NCBI GenBank assembly: GCA_034436375.1
Contig: DAOTVS010000079.1
Coordinates: forward strand, 1-31,105
Reading direction: 5' to 3'
Origin: DAOTVS01 sp034436375
GTDB lineage: Bacteria > Chloroflexota > Anaerolineae > SpSt-313
DNA length: 31,105 nt
Position numbers and translations under genes: made by a program. Shown here piece by piece: positions 1-8,265 of this stretch. Below the pieces are notes generated by a model. The model ran no database searches. It had not been told where the DNA came from and saw only the letters and a program-made list of their open reading frames with translations. Numbering within the stretch: position 1 is the first letter of the stretch; the number at the start of each line of letters is the position of its first letter.

Positions 1-29
1 AGACCCTTGCAGCGTTGGCCCGGATTGGG

Positions 30-257
30 TCACTCCCGGTCCGCCCGCTTGACGATGGCATCGATGATCGCGAGGACGAGCCAGATCAGCCCGACAGGGG
101 CGAACACGCCGAGCAAGCACAGCAGGCTGGTCAGCGCGGAGCGGGCACCATAGAGCAGCCAGACCAGGCCCGGCCCAATGGTGAGGAGGAGCACCAGCGC
201 CCACAGGATCACGCGCCGGTTGGTTTCCGAGGCGTACTTGCGCAAGTCGTTGCCCAT
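30..257 (-). CDS. Small two-helix membrane protein, function unknown
   Basis: This 75-residue protein has a short charged N-terminus, two hydrophobic stretches (about residues 16-36 and 40-66) separated by a short GARSA turn, and a charged C-terminus ending KRADRE. That is the pattern of a two-pass inner-membrane hairpin. The start is supported by an AGAAGG-type ribosome-binding site a few bases upstream of the ATG. It lies 56 bp downstream of the mutase fusion gene on the same strand, so it may be the last gene of that transcript. I recognise no family; it resembles the many short membrane proteins of the PLDc_N or DUF-type kind only in size and topology. That it is a real gene is likely but not certain. 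Confidence 0.6.
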   Translation of the reverse strand: MGNDLRKYASETNRRVILWALVLLLTIGPGLVWLLYGARSALTSLLCLLGVFAPVGLIWLVLAIIDAIVKRADRE

Positions 258-313
258 GCGGCCCCTTCTCTTTCAGCCAGCACATTGCGCCGCAGGTTCG
301 CGCGCCCATCCTG

Positions 314-2515
314 CTACGATATGACAGTCTGCTTGAGGCAATCGATCAGTTCCTGGGCCTTTTCTGGCGTATCGGCCTCGGCGAAAAGGCGCAACACGGG
401 CTCAGTGCCTGAAAAGCGCAGGAGGGCCCAATTATCGTGCTCCAGAAACAGCTTGGTGCCATCCAGGTGCGAGACCTTGAGCACAGGGTAGGGCCCAATG
501 TGGCTGAGGGGCGCCTCGCGCAGGCGCTTGGGGATGACGATGCGCATTTCCGGCGTGGCGGGAATGTTCTCATCGATGCCATAAAGGCGGCCGGTCAGGT
601 CCCAGATCTTCTGGCGCAGCGTCGAGATCCTCTGCCCGGTGCGGGCCAGCATCTCTACCACCAGGGCCGAAGCGAAAATGCCGTCCTTGCCCAGGATGTG
701 CCCACGGATGGTCAGGCCGCCACTCGATTCGCCGCCCAGCAGAGCGTTGTGCTCGACCATGGCGGCTGCGATGTGCTTAAAGCCAACGGGCACCTCGTAG
801 CAGGTTTCACCCAGGCGGGCCGCCAGCCGGTCCAGAAGGTGGGTGGTGGCCAGGTTGCGCACCACGCCGCCCCGCTCGCCACGGACCTCATGCAGGTGCC
901 AGTAGATCAAGAGCAGGATGTCGTTGACGGTAATATACTCACCCCGCTCATCCACAATGGCGATGCGGTCGGCATCACCGTCGGTGGCCAGGCCCAGATC
1001 ATAGCCGTCTTCGTGCATCTGGGTAATGAGCAGGCGCAACGCCTCCAGGTTGGGGGCAGGTGAGCGGCCGCCAAACAGCGGGTTGCGCCGCTCGTGGATA
1101 AAGGTCACCCGGCAGCGGGCCTCGGTGAGGATAATGCCAAGGGTGAGCTGCCCCACACCATACATGGGGTCGACAATGACCTTGAGTCCGGCGGCGCGGA
1201 TGGCGTCGAGATCGATCAACTTTTCTACAGCGTCAACATATTCGTTGGTCAGGTCGCGCCGGCGGACCACGCCCGCCTGCAGGGCCAGGTCCAGGTCGAT
1301 CTTGACCACGTCTTCCGGGGCCAGCCGGTTGGTCTCGGCCTCGATCTGGTGCGTCTCCTCTTCGAGCAGGAGCGACCCATCGGCGCGAAAGACCTTGAGC
1401 CCGTTCCACTCGGGCGGGTTGTGGCTGGCGGTGAAGGCCAGGCCATAGGCCGCGCGCTGTATGGCAGTGGCATAGGTGATCAGCGGTGTGGGCGCATCTT
1501 CGGCCAGAAGCACCACCGGGATATTGTTGCCGGCAAAAACCTCGGCCGAGGCCTCGGCGGCCCGGTCCGAGAGGAAGCGTCGGTCATAGCCGATGACGAC
1601 CCCACTTTTCTCCTGGCCGCGGCGGATGATCTCATTGGCCAGGGCCTGCGACAGACGGCGGACGTTGTGCATCGTAAAGCCCTCGCCGATGATGGCCCGC
1701 CAGCCGCCCGTGCCAAAGGTGATCATATTCTGCTCTTCCTGACGATGGGGGCGGTAGAGCCGCTTCTGCAGGATAAACTCGGCCTGGGCCAGGTCCTCGC
1801 TGGTGTTGATGCCCTGGACCTCATCCTGATCGTAGATCTGGTGGCTCTCTACCCGCAGGCCAGAGCGGATGAGCTGGTGCACACAATCGGTGAGGCGATA
1901 CTGCCCGTCGAGGGGCGACGGGGCCAGCTTTTCCAGCACGGGAAAGATGGCTTCGGCGCGGATGGCATAGGCACCCACATTCAGCTCGCGGATCTGGCGT
2001 ACCTCCGGTGAGGCCTCGGTCTCCTCGATAATATCGACAATCTTTCCCCCCGCATCACGAATGATGCGTCCATAGGGGAGCGAGCGGTCAACGTTGGCCG
2101 TCAGCAGCGTCAGATGGGCCCGGCGCAGATAGTGACGGTTCAGCAGCCCACGGATCGAGACCGGGTCAAACAGCGGCGTATCGCCATAGAGAATGAGCAG
2201 ATGCCCACAAAAACCTTTGAGCAGCGGGTAGAGCTGCAGCACGGCATGCCCTGTGCCCCGCTTCTCCTCCTGAACCACATAATGGTAGCGGTCCCCCAGG
2301 TGGGCGGGGATCTCCGCCTGCTCGCGGCCGATGACGATATAGAGGTTATCGGGCGACACGATCTGCAGTGCATTCTGCACAACGTAATCCAGAACCTTGC
2401 GGTCGCCCAGGGTCTGCAACACCATGGGTTGCGCGCCGCCAGCAAAAGCCTCCTGGCCGGCGGCCAATATGACCGCTTTCAACGCCGGATTTGGGGTAGT
2501 TTCACAGCCCAACAT
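314..2515 (-). CDS. Nucleotidyltransferase-phosphohexomutase fusion protein
   Basis: A 733-residue protein with two enzyme domains. Residues 12-250 resemble the GlmU-type sugar-phosphate nucleotidyltransferase fold: KAVILAAG (13-20), GTGHAV (87-92), LYGDTPL (109-115) and LNVGAY (178-183). Residues 264-733 are a complete alpha-D-phosphohexomutase (phosphoglucomutase, phosphomannomutase or GlmM class): phosphoserine loop TASHNP (Ser364), metal loop DGDADR (512-517), sugar loop GGESSGG (594-600) and phosphate loop RFSGTEP (700-706), all intact. The pair would convert a hexose 6-phosphate to the 1-phosphate and then to a nucleotide sugar for cell-envelope glycans. The GxGTRM/PK signature after LAAG is not recognisable (QEAFAGGAQPM instead), so the first activity is doubtful. 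Met264 has its own purine-rich AGGAAGAG site, so the mutase may also be made alone. The start at 2515 has AAGGA 7 bases upstream and a good promoter. Confidence 0.9.
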   Translation of the reverse strand: MLGCETTPNPALKAVILAAGQEAFAGGAQPMVLQTLGDRKVLDYVVQNALQIVSPDNLYIVIGREQAEIPAHLGDRYHYVVQEEKRGTGHAVLQLYPLLKGFCGHLLILYGDTPLFDPVSIRGLLNRHYLRRAHLTLLTANVDRSLPYGRIIRDAGGKIVDIIEETEASPEVRQIRELNVGAYAIRAEAIFPVLEKLAPSPLDGQYRLTDCVHQLIRSGLRVESHQIYDQDEVQGINTSEDLAQAEFILQKRLYRPHRQEEQNMITFGTGGWRAIIGEGFTMHNVRRLSQALANEIIRRGQEKSGVVIGYDRRFLSDRAAEASAEVFAGNNIPVVLLAEDAPTPLITYATAIQRAAYGLAFTASHNPPEWNGLKVFRADGSLLLEEETHQIEAETNRLAPEDVVKIDLDLALQAGVVRRRDLTNEYVDAVEKLIDLDAIRAAGLKVIVDPMYGVGQLTLGIILTEARCRVTFIHERRNPLFGGRSPAPNLEALRLLITQMHEDGYDLGLATDGDADRIAIVDERGEYITVNDILLLIYWHLHEVRGERGGVVRNLATTHLLDRLAARLGETCYEVPVGFKHIAAAMVEHNALLGGESSGGLTIRGHILGKDGIFASALVVEMLARTGQRISTLRQKIWDLTGRLYGIDENIPATPEMRIVIPKRLREAPLSHIGPYPVLKVSHLDGTKLFLEHDNWALLRFSGTEPVLRLFAEADTPEKAQELIDCLKQTVIS

Positions 2516-2586
2516 CGTTGTATCCTTGCCTTACGTTCAGCCGCATGCGGCCGCGTCGGTTGTACCGATCTGTGGCATTCACAACG

Positions 2587-2614
2587 AGTATAGGTGCTGT
2601 GCAACTCTTGTCAA
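2587..2614 (-). promoter_or_regulatory. Sigma70-type promoter of the nucleotidyltransferase-mutase gene
   Basis: Read on the minus strand there is a perfect -35 TTGACA (2614-2609), a 16-bp spacer and a -10 TATACT (2592-2587). Transcription would start near 2580 and leave a leader of about 65 nt before the ATG at 2515. Confidence 0.75.
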
Positions 2615-2911
2615 GAAGGCTAATGTCCGCCCTCTTGGTCGTTTGCTTTGCTGTGATCCATGACGCACAGAACGCGCTCAGGGTGAGAAGCGGCAGGTTT
2701 CTCTGCTTTAGACAGGTTTGCAGAACTCCGGGGTACTGCTCAGAAACTTGCCGAGAATAGCGCAGGCCGCAGACTGCCGCGCTGCCAGGCGGCCAGGGCC
2801 ACCGCGGGCCGGCGGCACTCCATGTACAGGGCAAGGTTGTGGGTGCTGGCATGACTCTCGTGAGAGTCCTGGGCCACTCGAGGGGAGCTTCACCCCCCGG
2901 CACGGATGCTA

Positions 2912-2945
2912 AGAGCGCGAGCCGGCGATTGCCGATTCGCGCTCT
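2912..2945 (-). terminator. Hairpin terminator after the SDR gene
   Basis: A 9-bp perfect stem (AGAGCGCGA at 2912-2920 with TCGCGCTCT at 2937-2945) continues, after a two-base internal loop, into CGGC-gatt-GCCG. It lies about 20 bp after the SDR stop codon on the minus strand. No U-tract follows, so it is not a textbook intrinsic terminator. Confidence 0.5.
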
Positions 2946-2965
2946 GTAGCTCGCTTCGGCTGCAA

Positions 2966-4216
2966 TCAGCGCAGCAGCAGGGTAGCCAGGGGGAGTATCC
3001 AGCCCGCCAGCCTGCTTCGGTTGCCCCTCCGCCCGGCAGCCATGCTGGTCATGCCGGATAGCAGGCTGCCCCTGCCGCGCCCGGTGGCAGCCATCGTCGG
3101 CATGCTGGAGAGGAGACCGCCCCGCCTGCGCGCCCGGCCGCGGGCCAGGGCGACAAAGGGCAGGACGGCCCCCGCCAAGCCTCCACGGCGCAGCAGGAGT
3201 ACTGCCGCCGGAATGGCCATGCCGGCCGCCGCCAGGCCCAGCGCCGGCAACACAAAGCTCGAGAGGGCCACGCCGGCGACGGCATTGCGGACGCCCGGGT
3301 GAGTCTGCAGCCAGCTAAAGGGCTCGACGGGCACCGACTGATACCCGCCCTCAATGGCTCCCTGGCCGGTCATGGGCTGCCAGAGGTTGTTGGGCGCATC
3401 GGGCGCCTTGGGCTGGTAGCTGAGCTGCCGGTCAAAGGCCACGCGCTTGATATAGGCATCAGCAACCCTGGGCCAGATGCCCTCGGCCAGCGCCAAGAGA
3501 GCGCCAGGCCCCACCTGCAAATCACGGACGGGCCGGTGCGCTGCGTAAATGATGGCATCAGCCACCGCGCCCGGCTCATACACCGGCGGCAGCGGCCCCG
3601 GCTTGACGCCCAGATACGTCTTGGCATGCTCGTAGAATGGCGTATTAGTCGACGACGGCATGATAAAGCTCACCTGCACGCCGCTCTCCTCATGTTGCTG
3701 CTCCAGCCGCAACGTGTCATAGAACCCCTTGAGCGCCCAGGCCGAGGCGACATAGGTGCTCTGCAGCGGCATAGGGAATTTGGAAGTGGACGCCCCAATG
3801 CCGATCAGCGTGCCCCCCGACTTGTGCAGGTGGGGCAGCGCTGCCTTGGCCCCGTGGATCTGGCCCATCCAGTTTACGTCCATAACGCGCCGATACTCTT
3901 CGACCGGCACCTGTCTGAAGGCACCGTAGACGCTGACCGCCGCATTGTTCACCCACGTGTCGATGCCACCAAAGGTGTCTACCGCTCGTTGTGCGACCTG
4001 CTGCACCTGATTCCAATCCGTCACGTCGGCTGGAATGGCGAGTGCACGCCCCCCCTCGCCCGTGATGGCGCTCTCGACCGTCCTGAGCGCCTCTTCGTTG
4101 CGTGCCGTCAGGACAACCCTCGCCCCCCGCCGGGCGAAACGCATGGCCGTCTCTCGGCCAATGCCCGATGACGCGCCCGTAATGACGACAACCTGCTCTC
4201 CGATTGGCTTGCGCAC
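2966..4216 (-). CDS. SDR-family protein with altered catalytic residues and a hydrophobic C-terminal tail
   Basis: A 416-residue short-chain dehydrogenase/reductase fold. The NAD(P)-binding TGASSGIG (13-20), the NNAA motif (90-93) and the structural Asn (VNWMG, Asn115) are present. The catalytic YxxxK motif reads YVASA: Tyr155 is kept but the Lys position is Ala159. The Ser that sits 13 residues before Tyr is Ala142, so it may not be a normal oxidoreductase. Residues about 310-345 and 347-358 are hydrophobic and are followed by a Gly/Arg-rich tail with a roughly repeated LLSxMxxMAA motif and a final hydrophobic segment, suggesting membrane association. I chose the GTG at 4216 because GAGGAG lies 7 bases upstream; the frame stays open to an ATG at 4357 but that extension has no SDR features. 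The enzyme's substrate cannot be read from the sequence. Confidence 0.85.
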   Translation of the reverse strand: MRKPIGEQVVVITGASSGIGRETAMRFARRGARVVLTARNEEALRTVESAITGEGGRALAIPADVTDWNQVQQVAQRAVDTFGGIDTWVNNAAVSVYGAFRQVPVEEYRRVMDVNWMGQIHGAKAALPHLHKSGGTLIGIGASTSKFPMPLQSTYVASAWALKGFYDTLRLEQQHEESGVQVSFIMPSSTNTPFYEHAKTYLGVKPGPLPPVYEPGAVADAIIYAAHRPVRDLQVGPGALLALAEGIWPRVADAYIKRVAFDRQLSYQPKAPDAPNNLWQPMTGQGAIEGGYQSVPVEPFSWLQTHPGVRNAVAGVALSSFVLPALGLAAAGMAIPAAVLLLRRGGLAGAVLPFVALARGRARRRGGLLSSMPTMAATGRGRGSLLSGMTSMAAGRRGNRSRLAGWILPLATLLLR

Positions 4217-4553
4217 GGTTCGCTCCTCCTCAGGTTTTCTGCCTCCACTTGCGCATGCCCCTCTTTTAGAGGCAACGTGGGCTGATGCGCAGCCGAGTTG
4301 CCGCGGGTCGGCGCCGAGGCAGGCCTGTAACCAGCCAGCAAGGGCCATGCCAGCCATGGCGAGACGCCGCCGGCAGAGTACCCGTACAATATCGCAGTCC
4401 TGTTTACCAGTTACCTTGCTTTAGGCCGTAACCTCGCTGTACCGGTTGCGTCTTAGACAAAGCATACACGCCATCCTGGAATCATTGACTCTCTGTGTAT
4501 GTGTCAGGTTTTTTGCTGCTGTACGGTACGCTGGAAAGGAGTCGCAATTCACA
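4217..4553. other. 337-bp divergent intergenic region
   Basis: This lies between the divergently transcribed SDR gene (minus) and the carboxypeptidase gene (plus). A weak minus-strand promoter is possible, with GTAACT, a 17-bp spacer and TATTGT (-10 at 4391-4386). I see no convincing plus-strand promoter. A TTGACT at 4485-4490 lacks a matching -10. Confidence 0.4.
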
Positions 4554-5858
4554 ATGAGAAGGATGCTTCAGTTCATCGGCGTGGGGCTGGTCGTGGCGGT
4601 GCTGTTCACGTCGTTCGGCCTGGGCGGGGCGCTGGCCGCCGGCCCCTCGGCTACGCCCACACCGGACAATCCCCAATCGGTGCCCAATGGGCCTTGGTTG
4701 CAGGATGACCAGACGGTCTCGCTCGCCAGTATTATGACCAACGAGGACCTGTATGCCAAGCTGCAACACCTCGCAGAGATCTCCAAGGGCAGGATGACCC
4801 TCGAGGTCGCCGGTTACTCCAATGCCCCGGTGGATGATCTGATGCAACCCGTGGGCTATCCTCTCTACGTCTGCAAGTTTGGCGACAACAGTGACGCCAA
4901 GGTCAAGGTGTTCATCACGTCCCAGATCCACGGCAACGAGGTGCTCGGCACTCAGGCGGCCGTCGATCTGATGCAAAAACTGATTGCGGGCGGCAAAGAA
5001 GTCGATGATATCCTCTCCAAGGTCTCGATCTGGATTATGCCGCGCATCAATCCCGATGGTGCTGCCTACACAGTCAACGGCGAGCGCTACCCTATTCGCT
5101 ACTCGCTGGGCGCCTGGGACCCGGTGAGCTTCGGGCTGCCTGCCGGCACCAAGGCCCCCTGGTACTACAGCAGCCGTTACCAGGGCTACGACCAGAACCG
5201 GGATTATTCGCCCGACGTGAATTTCCGTATCAATGACACCAACAAGGCCGCGGTGGAGGCCGCCCTGAACGACCGGACCAAGAACAACAGCAATTACGGT
5301 GGCTTTTATGTAACTCCCGAAGCCCGCATCGTGACCAAGGTCTTCACAGAGTTCCATCCCGATATCTACCTTGACCTGCATCACCGGGGTTTTAACACCC
5401 TCTCCGATACGGATGACCGCTCCGTGTCGATCCAGGTAGCGGCCGATGTGGCGGAGCCCTATACCGATCCGTTCACCGGCAAGCATTATGAGGTGAGCCC
5501 CGAAGTGCTCAAGCTCGCCAAGCAGGTCAATGCGGTCGGCTGGCTGGCGCTGCAAAAGGGCGATTCGTCCATCGGCGCTATCCAGAAATACCCCAAGGTG
5601 AACCTCCCCGGCACTTCGCTGGGCGCCTTTGCGCTGAACAATACAGCAATCATGCTCATTGAGGTCAAGGGGCAGACCCAATCCCTGGGCCAGAAAGAGG
5701 CGGGACAACTGACCATGGTGGTCCGCCAGGCCGTCTGGGGTGTGCTCTCGTCGGTGGCCGACGGCTCTATCTACAGCGTGGATCCGGCCATTTACGATGC
5801 CATCCCGGAATCCGCCAACTCGATCAGCTCGCCCCATGACGCGGCGGATGGGCTATAG
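4554..5858 (+). CDS. Exported M14-family zinc carboxypeptidase
   Basis: A 434-residue secreted metallopeptidase. Residues 1-29 form a signal peptide (MRRM, hydrophobic core, ALAAG cleavage region), followed by a short Thr/Pro linker (SATPTPD). The M14 zinc site is complete: HGNE supplies His126 and Glu129, and DLHHRG near residues 274-279 supplies the third ligand (His276). Arg164 in PRINPDG fits the substrate-carboxylate site. Glu370 in IMLIEVKG is the expected general base. It should remove C-terminal residues from peptides, or act on peptidoglycan peptides, outside the cytoplasm. The frame is open from 4446, but the ATG at 4554 directly precedes the signal peptide. A GGAAAGGAG lies about 12 bases upstream, slightly far for an SD. 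It is followed by a strong hairpin, so it is probably monocistronic. Confidence 0.9.
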   Translation: MRRMLQFIGVGLVVAVLFTSFGLGGALAAGPSATPTPDNPQSVPNGPWLQDDQTVSLASIMTNEDLYAKLQHLAEISKGRMTLEVAGYSNAPVDDLMQPVGYPLYVCKFGDNSDAKVKVFITSQIHGNEVLGTQAAVDLMQKLIAGGKEVDDILSKVSIWIMPRINPDGAAYTVNGERYPIRYSLGAWDPVSFGLPAGTKAPWYYSSRYQGYDQNRDYSPDVNFRINDTNKAAVEAALNDRTKNNSNYGGFYVTPEARIVTKVFTEFHPDIYLDLHHRGFNTLSDTDDRSVSIQVAADVAEPYTDPFTGKHYEVSPEVLKLAKQVNAVGWLALQKGDSSIGAIQKYPKVNLPGTSLGAFALNNTAIMLIEVKGQTQSLGQKEAGQLTMVVRQAVWGVLSSVADGSIYSVDPAIYDAIPESANSISSPHDAADGL

Positions 5859-5892
5859 GCTCAACCCGCTTCCTCTGACCAGCAGGTCATTT

Positions 5893-5940
5893 CACAAGGC
5901 CCCTGGCCGCCCGCACACTGGGCTGGCCAGGGGCCTTGTG
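5893..5940 (+). terminator. 16-bp perfect hairpin after the carboxypeptidase gene
   Basis: The arms 5893-5908 (CACAAGGCCCCTGGCC) and 5925-5940 are exact reverse complements around a 16-nt loop, 35 bp after the stop codon. No run of T follows, but the position and strength fit a terminator separating the peptidase from the marR operon. Confidence 0.65.
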
Positions 5941-5958
5941 CTGTGACAATTGTGCAAT

Positions 5959-5987
5959 TTGACAACCTTGCCGATTCGTGGCACAAT
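5959..5987 (+). promoter_or_regulatory. Promoter of the marR-ABC operon
   Basis: A perfect -35 TTGACA (5959-5964), a 17-bp spacer and a -10 CACAAT (5982-5987). The palindromic operator begins at the next base, so a bound repressor would cover the transcription start. Confidence 0.65.
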
Positions 5988-6014
5988 TTAGCTAGCTAAT
6001 ATTAAGCCGGCTAA
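5988..6014 (+). promoter_or_regulatory. Candidate MarR operator, two adjacent palindromes
   Basis: TTAGCTAGCTAA (5988-5999) is a perfect 12-bp palindrome. A second palindromic core AGCCGGCT (6005-6012), flanked by TTA and AA, has its centre 15 bp away. GCTAAT is repeated at 5995-6000 and 6010-6015. Such sites overlapping the start of transcription are typical targets of the MarR dimer encoded immediately downstream. Confidence 0.65.
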
Positions 6015-6046
6015 TGGATCTTGGATGCGATAGTAAAGAGGGATAT

Positions 6047-6541
6047 ATGAAACCGCCAGCGTCCGAGCCGGAGTCGTTGGGTTTCCTGCTGGTTCAGGTG
6101 TGCCATTTGCACCATCACCGGGCCCATGAGCTGTTCGAAGCCATCGGCCTTTACCGTGGGCAGCCGCCGGTGCTGAGCGCCTTGTGGGAGCAGGAGGGGC
6201 TCACCCATACCGGGCTGGCCCGCCGCCTGCGTGTGACCCCGGCGACGATCACTCGGATGCTTCAGCGCATGCAAAAAGCCGGTTTTGTGGTGTGCAAGCC
6301 CGATGCGGAGGACCAGCGCGTCTCTCGGGTGTACCTGACGGCAGCCGGCCGCGCGATCCAGGCGCAGGTGGACCGGGCCATCAGCAGGATGGACGAGGAG
6401 ACCTTCGCCGGCCTGACCGCGGAAGAAGCTGCCCTCTTGCATGGGTTCCTGTTCCGCATACGCGAGAACCTGTCCCGTGCACAGGGCGCTCAAAGCCCTG
6501 CGTGTCAAGACCCACAACGATCAGGAGAAGTTAACAGGTGA
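6047..6541 (+). CDS. MarR-family transcriptional regulator
   Basis: A 164-residue winged-helix regulator. The N-terminal helix region (FLLVQVCHLHHHRAHELFE) would form the dimer interface. The recognition part reads LARRLRVTPATITRMLQRMQKAGFV and the wing reads DAEDQRVSRVYLTAAG, the classic D-x-R-x-x-x-V/L-x-LT-x-x-G pattern of MarR proteins. A ligand, often a drug or phenolic compound, normally releases the protein from DNA. The ATG at 6047 is chosen because GAGGG precedes it; an in-frame ATG at 6014 lies inside the second operator palindrome and is unlikely. Its stop overlaps the GTG start of the first ABC gene, so it controls, and is cotranscribed with, the exporter. Confidence 0.93.
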   Translation: MKPPASEPESLGFLLVQVCHLHHHRAHELFEAIGLYRGQPPVLSALWEQEGLTHTGLARRLRVTPATITRMLQRMQKAGFVVCKPDAEDQRVSRVYLTAAGRAIQAQVDRAISRMDEETFAGLTAEEAALLHGFLFRIRENLSRAQGAQSPACQDPQRSGEVNR

Positions 6542-8265
6542 AATCGGGGCTCAGACTGATCAGGTTCCTGAAACCCTATTGGCGCTGGGTTATGCTGGCG
6601 CCGCTGCTGATGGTGCTCGAGGTCTCTATGGACCTGCTGCAGCCACGCATGGTCGAGCGCATCGTCGATGAGGGCATTGCCAAGCTGAATATGCCCCTGG
6701 TGATCCAGACGGGGCTGTTGATGGTCGCCATGGCGCTGATTGGTATGGTAGGCGGGGCCTCGAATGGCATCTTTGCATCCTTGGCCGTCCAGAGCATGGG
6801 CGCTGACCTGCGTGAGGCCCTCTTTCGCAAGGTACAGACCTTTTCCTTCGGCAACCTCGATCGCCTGGGCACGGGCCCTTTGATCACGCGCCTGACCAAC
6901 GACGTGACCCAGGTGCAAGACGCCATCATGATCCTGCTGCGCATCCTCGTGCGGGCGCCCCTTTTGCTCGTGGGCAGCCTGGTGATGGCGGTTGTTACGG
7001 CGCCCCAGTTGTCCTGGGTGCCGCTGTCGCTGATTCCCGTGGTCTTGCTCATCGTGCTCTGGATCATCAAAAAAGCCACGCCCATGTTCGCACAGGTGCA
7101 GCAAAGGCTCGACACGGTCAATGCCGTAATGCAGGAGAACCTGGCAGGCGTGCGCGTGGTCAAGGCATTCGTGCGCATGGCGCATGAAAAGGACCGCTTT
7201 GGCGGCGCCAATGACGGCCTGATGAACCAGGTCATCAGCGTGGCCCGCACGATTGCCCTGGTTGGGCCAGCCATGATGATTACCATGAATGTGGGCGTCG
7301 TCGCTGTGCTCTGGTTTGGCGGCATCCAGGTGACTCAGGGGACCATGCACGTCGGCCAGATCATCGCTTTCGCCAACTATATGCTGACCACTCTCTTCTC
7401 ATTGACCATGGTGAGCATGCTGATCATGCAGGTGTCGCGGGCCGAAGCCTCGGCGCAGCGCATCCAGGAGGTGCTGACGAGCGAGCCGGAGGTGCAGAAC
7501 CGGCCCGGGGCCTTGGCCATCCTGGCGCCACAGGGGCGGGTGGCCTTTGAGCATGTCACCTTTGGCTACGGTGCGGGCGACGAGCCGGTGCTCAAGGATG
7601 TGGATTTCGTGGCCGAACCGGGGCAAACGGTGGCCCTGTTGGGCACAACGGGCGCGGGCAAATCATCCCTGGTGCACCTGATCCCCCGCTTTTATGATGT
7701 GACGGCTGGGCGCGTGACCATTGACGGTATCGATGTGCGCGATGTGGACCAGTCTGCCCTCCGCCGCAACATCGGCATTGCCCTGCAAGAGACGGTGCTC
7801 TTTAGCGGCACCGTGCGCGACAATATCCGCTATGGCCGGCCCGATGCGACGGATGATGAGGTGATTGCCGCCGCCAAGGCCGCGCAGGCGCATGACTTTA
7901 TCCTCTCCTTCCCCGATGGCTATGACACCGTGCTCGGCCAGCGGGGCGTCAACCTTTCTGGTGGGCAGAAGCAGCGCATCGCCATTGCGCGGGCGCTCCT
8001 GTTGCGGCCGGCCGTGCTCATTCTCGATGATAGCACCAGCTCGGTAGACCTGGAAACGGAGGCCCGCATTCAGGCCGCTCTGGAGAGCCTGATGCGCGGC
8101 CGCACGAGCTTTGTGATCGCCCAGCGCATCAGCACCGTGATGAATGCCGACAAGATCCTGGTGTTGGATGGCGGCCGCATTGCCGCCCAAGGCAAGCACC
8201 AGGAGTTGATGACCTCCAGCCCGGTCTACCGGGAGATCTATGAATCGCAACTGGGGAATGGGTGA
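6538..8265 (+). CDS. Heterodimeric ABC exporter half-transporter, subunit with degenerate catalytic residues
   Basis: A 575-residue type IV ABC exporter half: six membrane helices within residues 15-300, then a nucleotide-binding domain. Walker A is GTTGAGKS (369-376), the Q-loop is Gln417 (LQETVLF) and the signature is canonical LSGGQ (473-477). The Walker B end is LDDS, so the catalytic Glu is Asp498, and the switch His is Gln529 (IAQRIS). These are the changes found in the degenerate-site subunit of TM287/TM288- and BmrCD-like heterodimers. The partner in the next gene has the complementary change. It starts at GTG 6538 with AGGAG upstream and overlaps marR by 4 bases. Probable role: drug or lipid export in the cytoplasmic membrane. 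Confidence 0.93.
   Translation: MKSGLRLIRFLKPYWRWVMLAPLLMVLEVSMDLLQPRMVERIVDEGIAKLNMPLVIQTGLLMVAMALIGMVGGASNGIFASLAVQSMGADLREALFRKVQTFSFGNLDRLGTGPLITRLTNDVTQVQDAIMILLRILVRAPLLLVGSLVMAVVTAPQLSWVPLSLIPVVLLIVLWIIKKATPMFAQVQQRLDTVNAVMQENLAGVRVVKAFVRMAHEKDRFGGANDGLMNQVISVARTIALVGPAMMITMNVGVVAVLWFGGIQVTQGTMHVGQIIAFANYMLTTLFSLTMVSMLIMQVSRAEASAQRIQEVLTSEPEVQNRPGALAILAPQGRVAFEHVTFGYGAGDEPVLKDVDFVAEPGQTVALLGTTGAGKSSLVHLIPRFYDVTAGRVTIDGIDVRDVDQSALRRNIGIALQETVLFSGTVRDNIRYGRPDATDDEVIAAAKAAQAHDFILSFPDGYDTVLGQRGVNLSGGQKQRIAIARALLLRPAVLILDDSTSSVDLETEARIQAALESLMRGRTSFVIAQRISTVMNADKILVLDGGRIAAQGKHQELMTSSPVYREIYESQLGNG

Larger units (their letters stand above)
2516..2965. other. 450-bp intergenic region with promoter and hairpins
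   Basis: No convincing gene lies here. Short open frames exist on both strands but have no plausible protein features. Three things are visible: the minus-strand promoter of the fusion gene at 2587-2614, a small perfect hairpin at 2853-2868 (GACTCTC-gt-GAGAGTC), and a strong hairpin at 2912-2945 just downstream of the SDR gene. The stretch from 2620 to 2850 holds nothing I recognise. Confidence 0.6.

Noticed and set aside
2502..2903. Open frame of 133 codons upstream of the fusion gene on the minus strand
   Set aside because: It overlaps the start and the promoter of the fusion gene and has no recognisable protein features.
4482..5837. Long antisense open frame opposite the carboxypeptidase
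   Set aside because: The plus strand encodes a complete M14 peptidase with zinc ligands and signal peptide; the antisense frame is a by-product of GC-rich codon usage.
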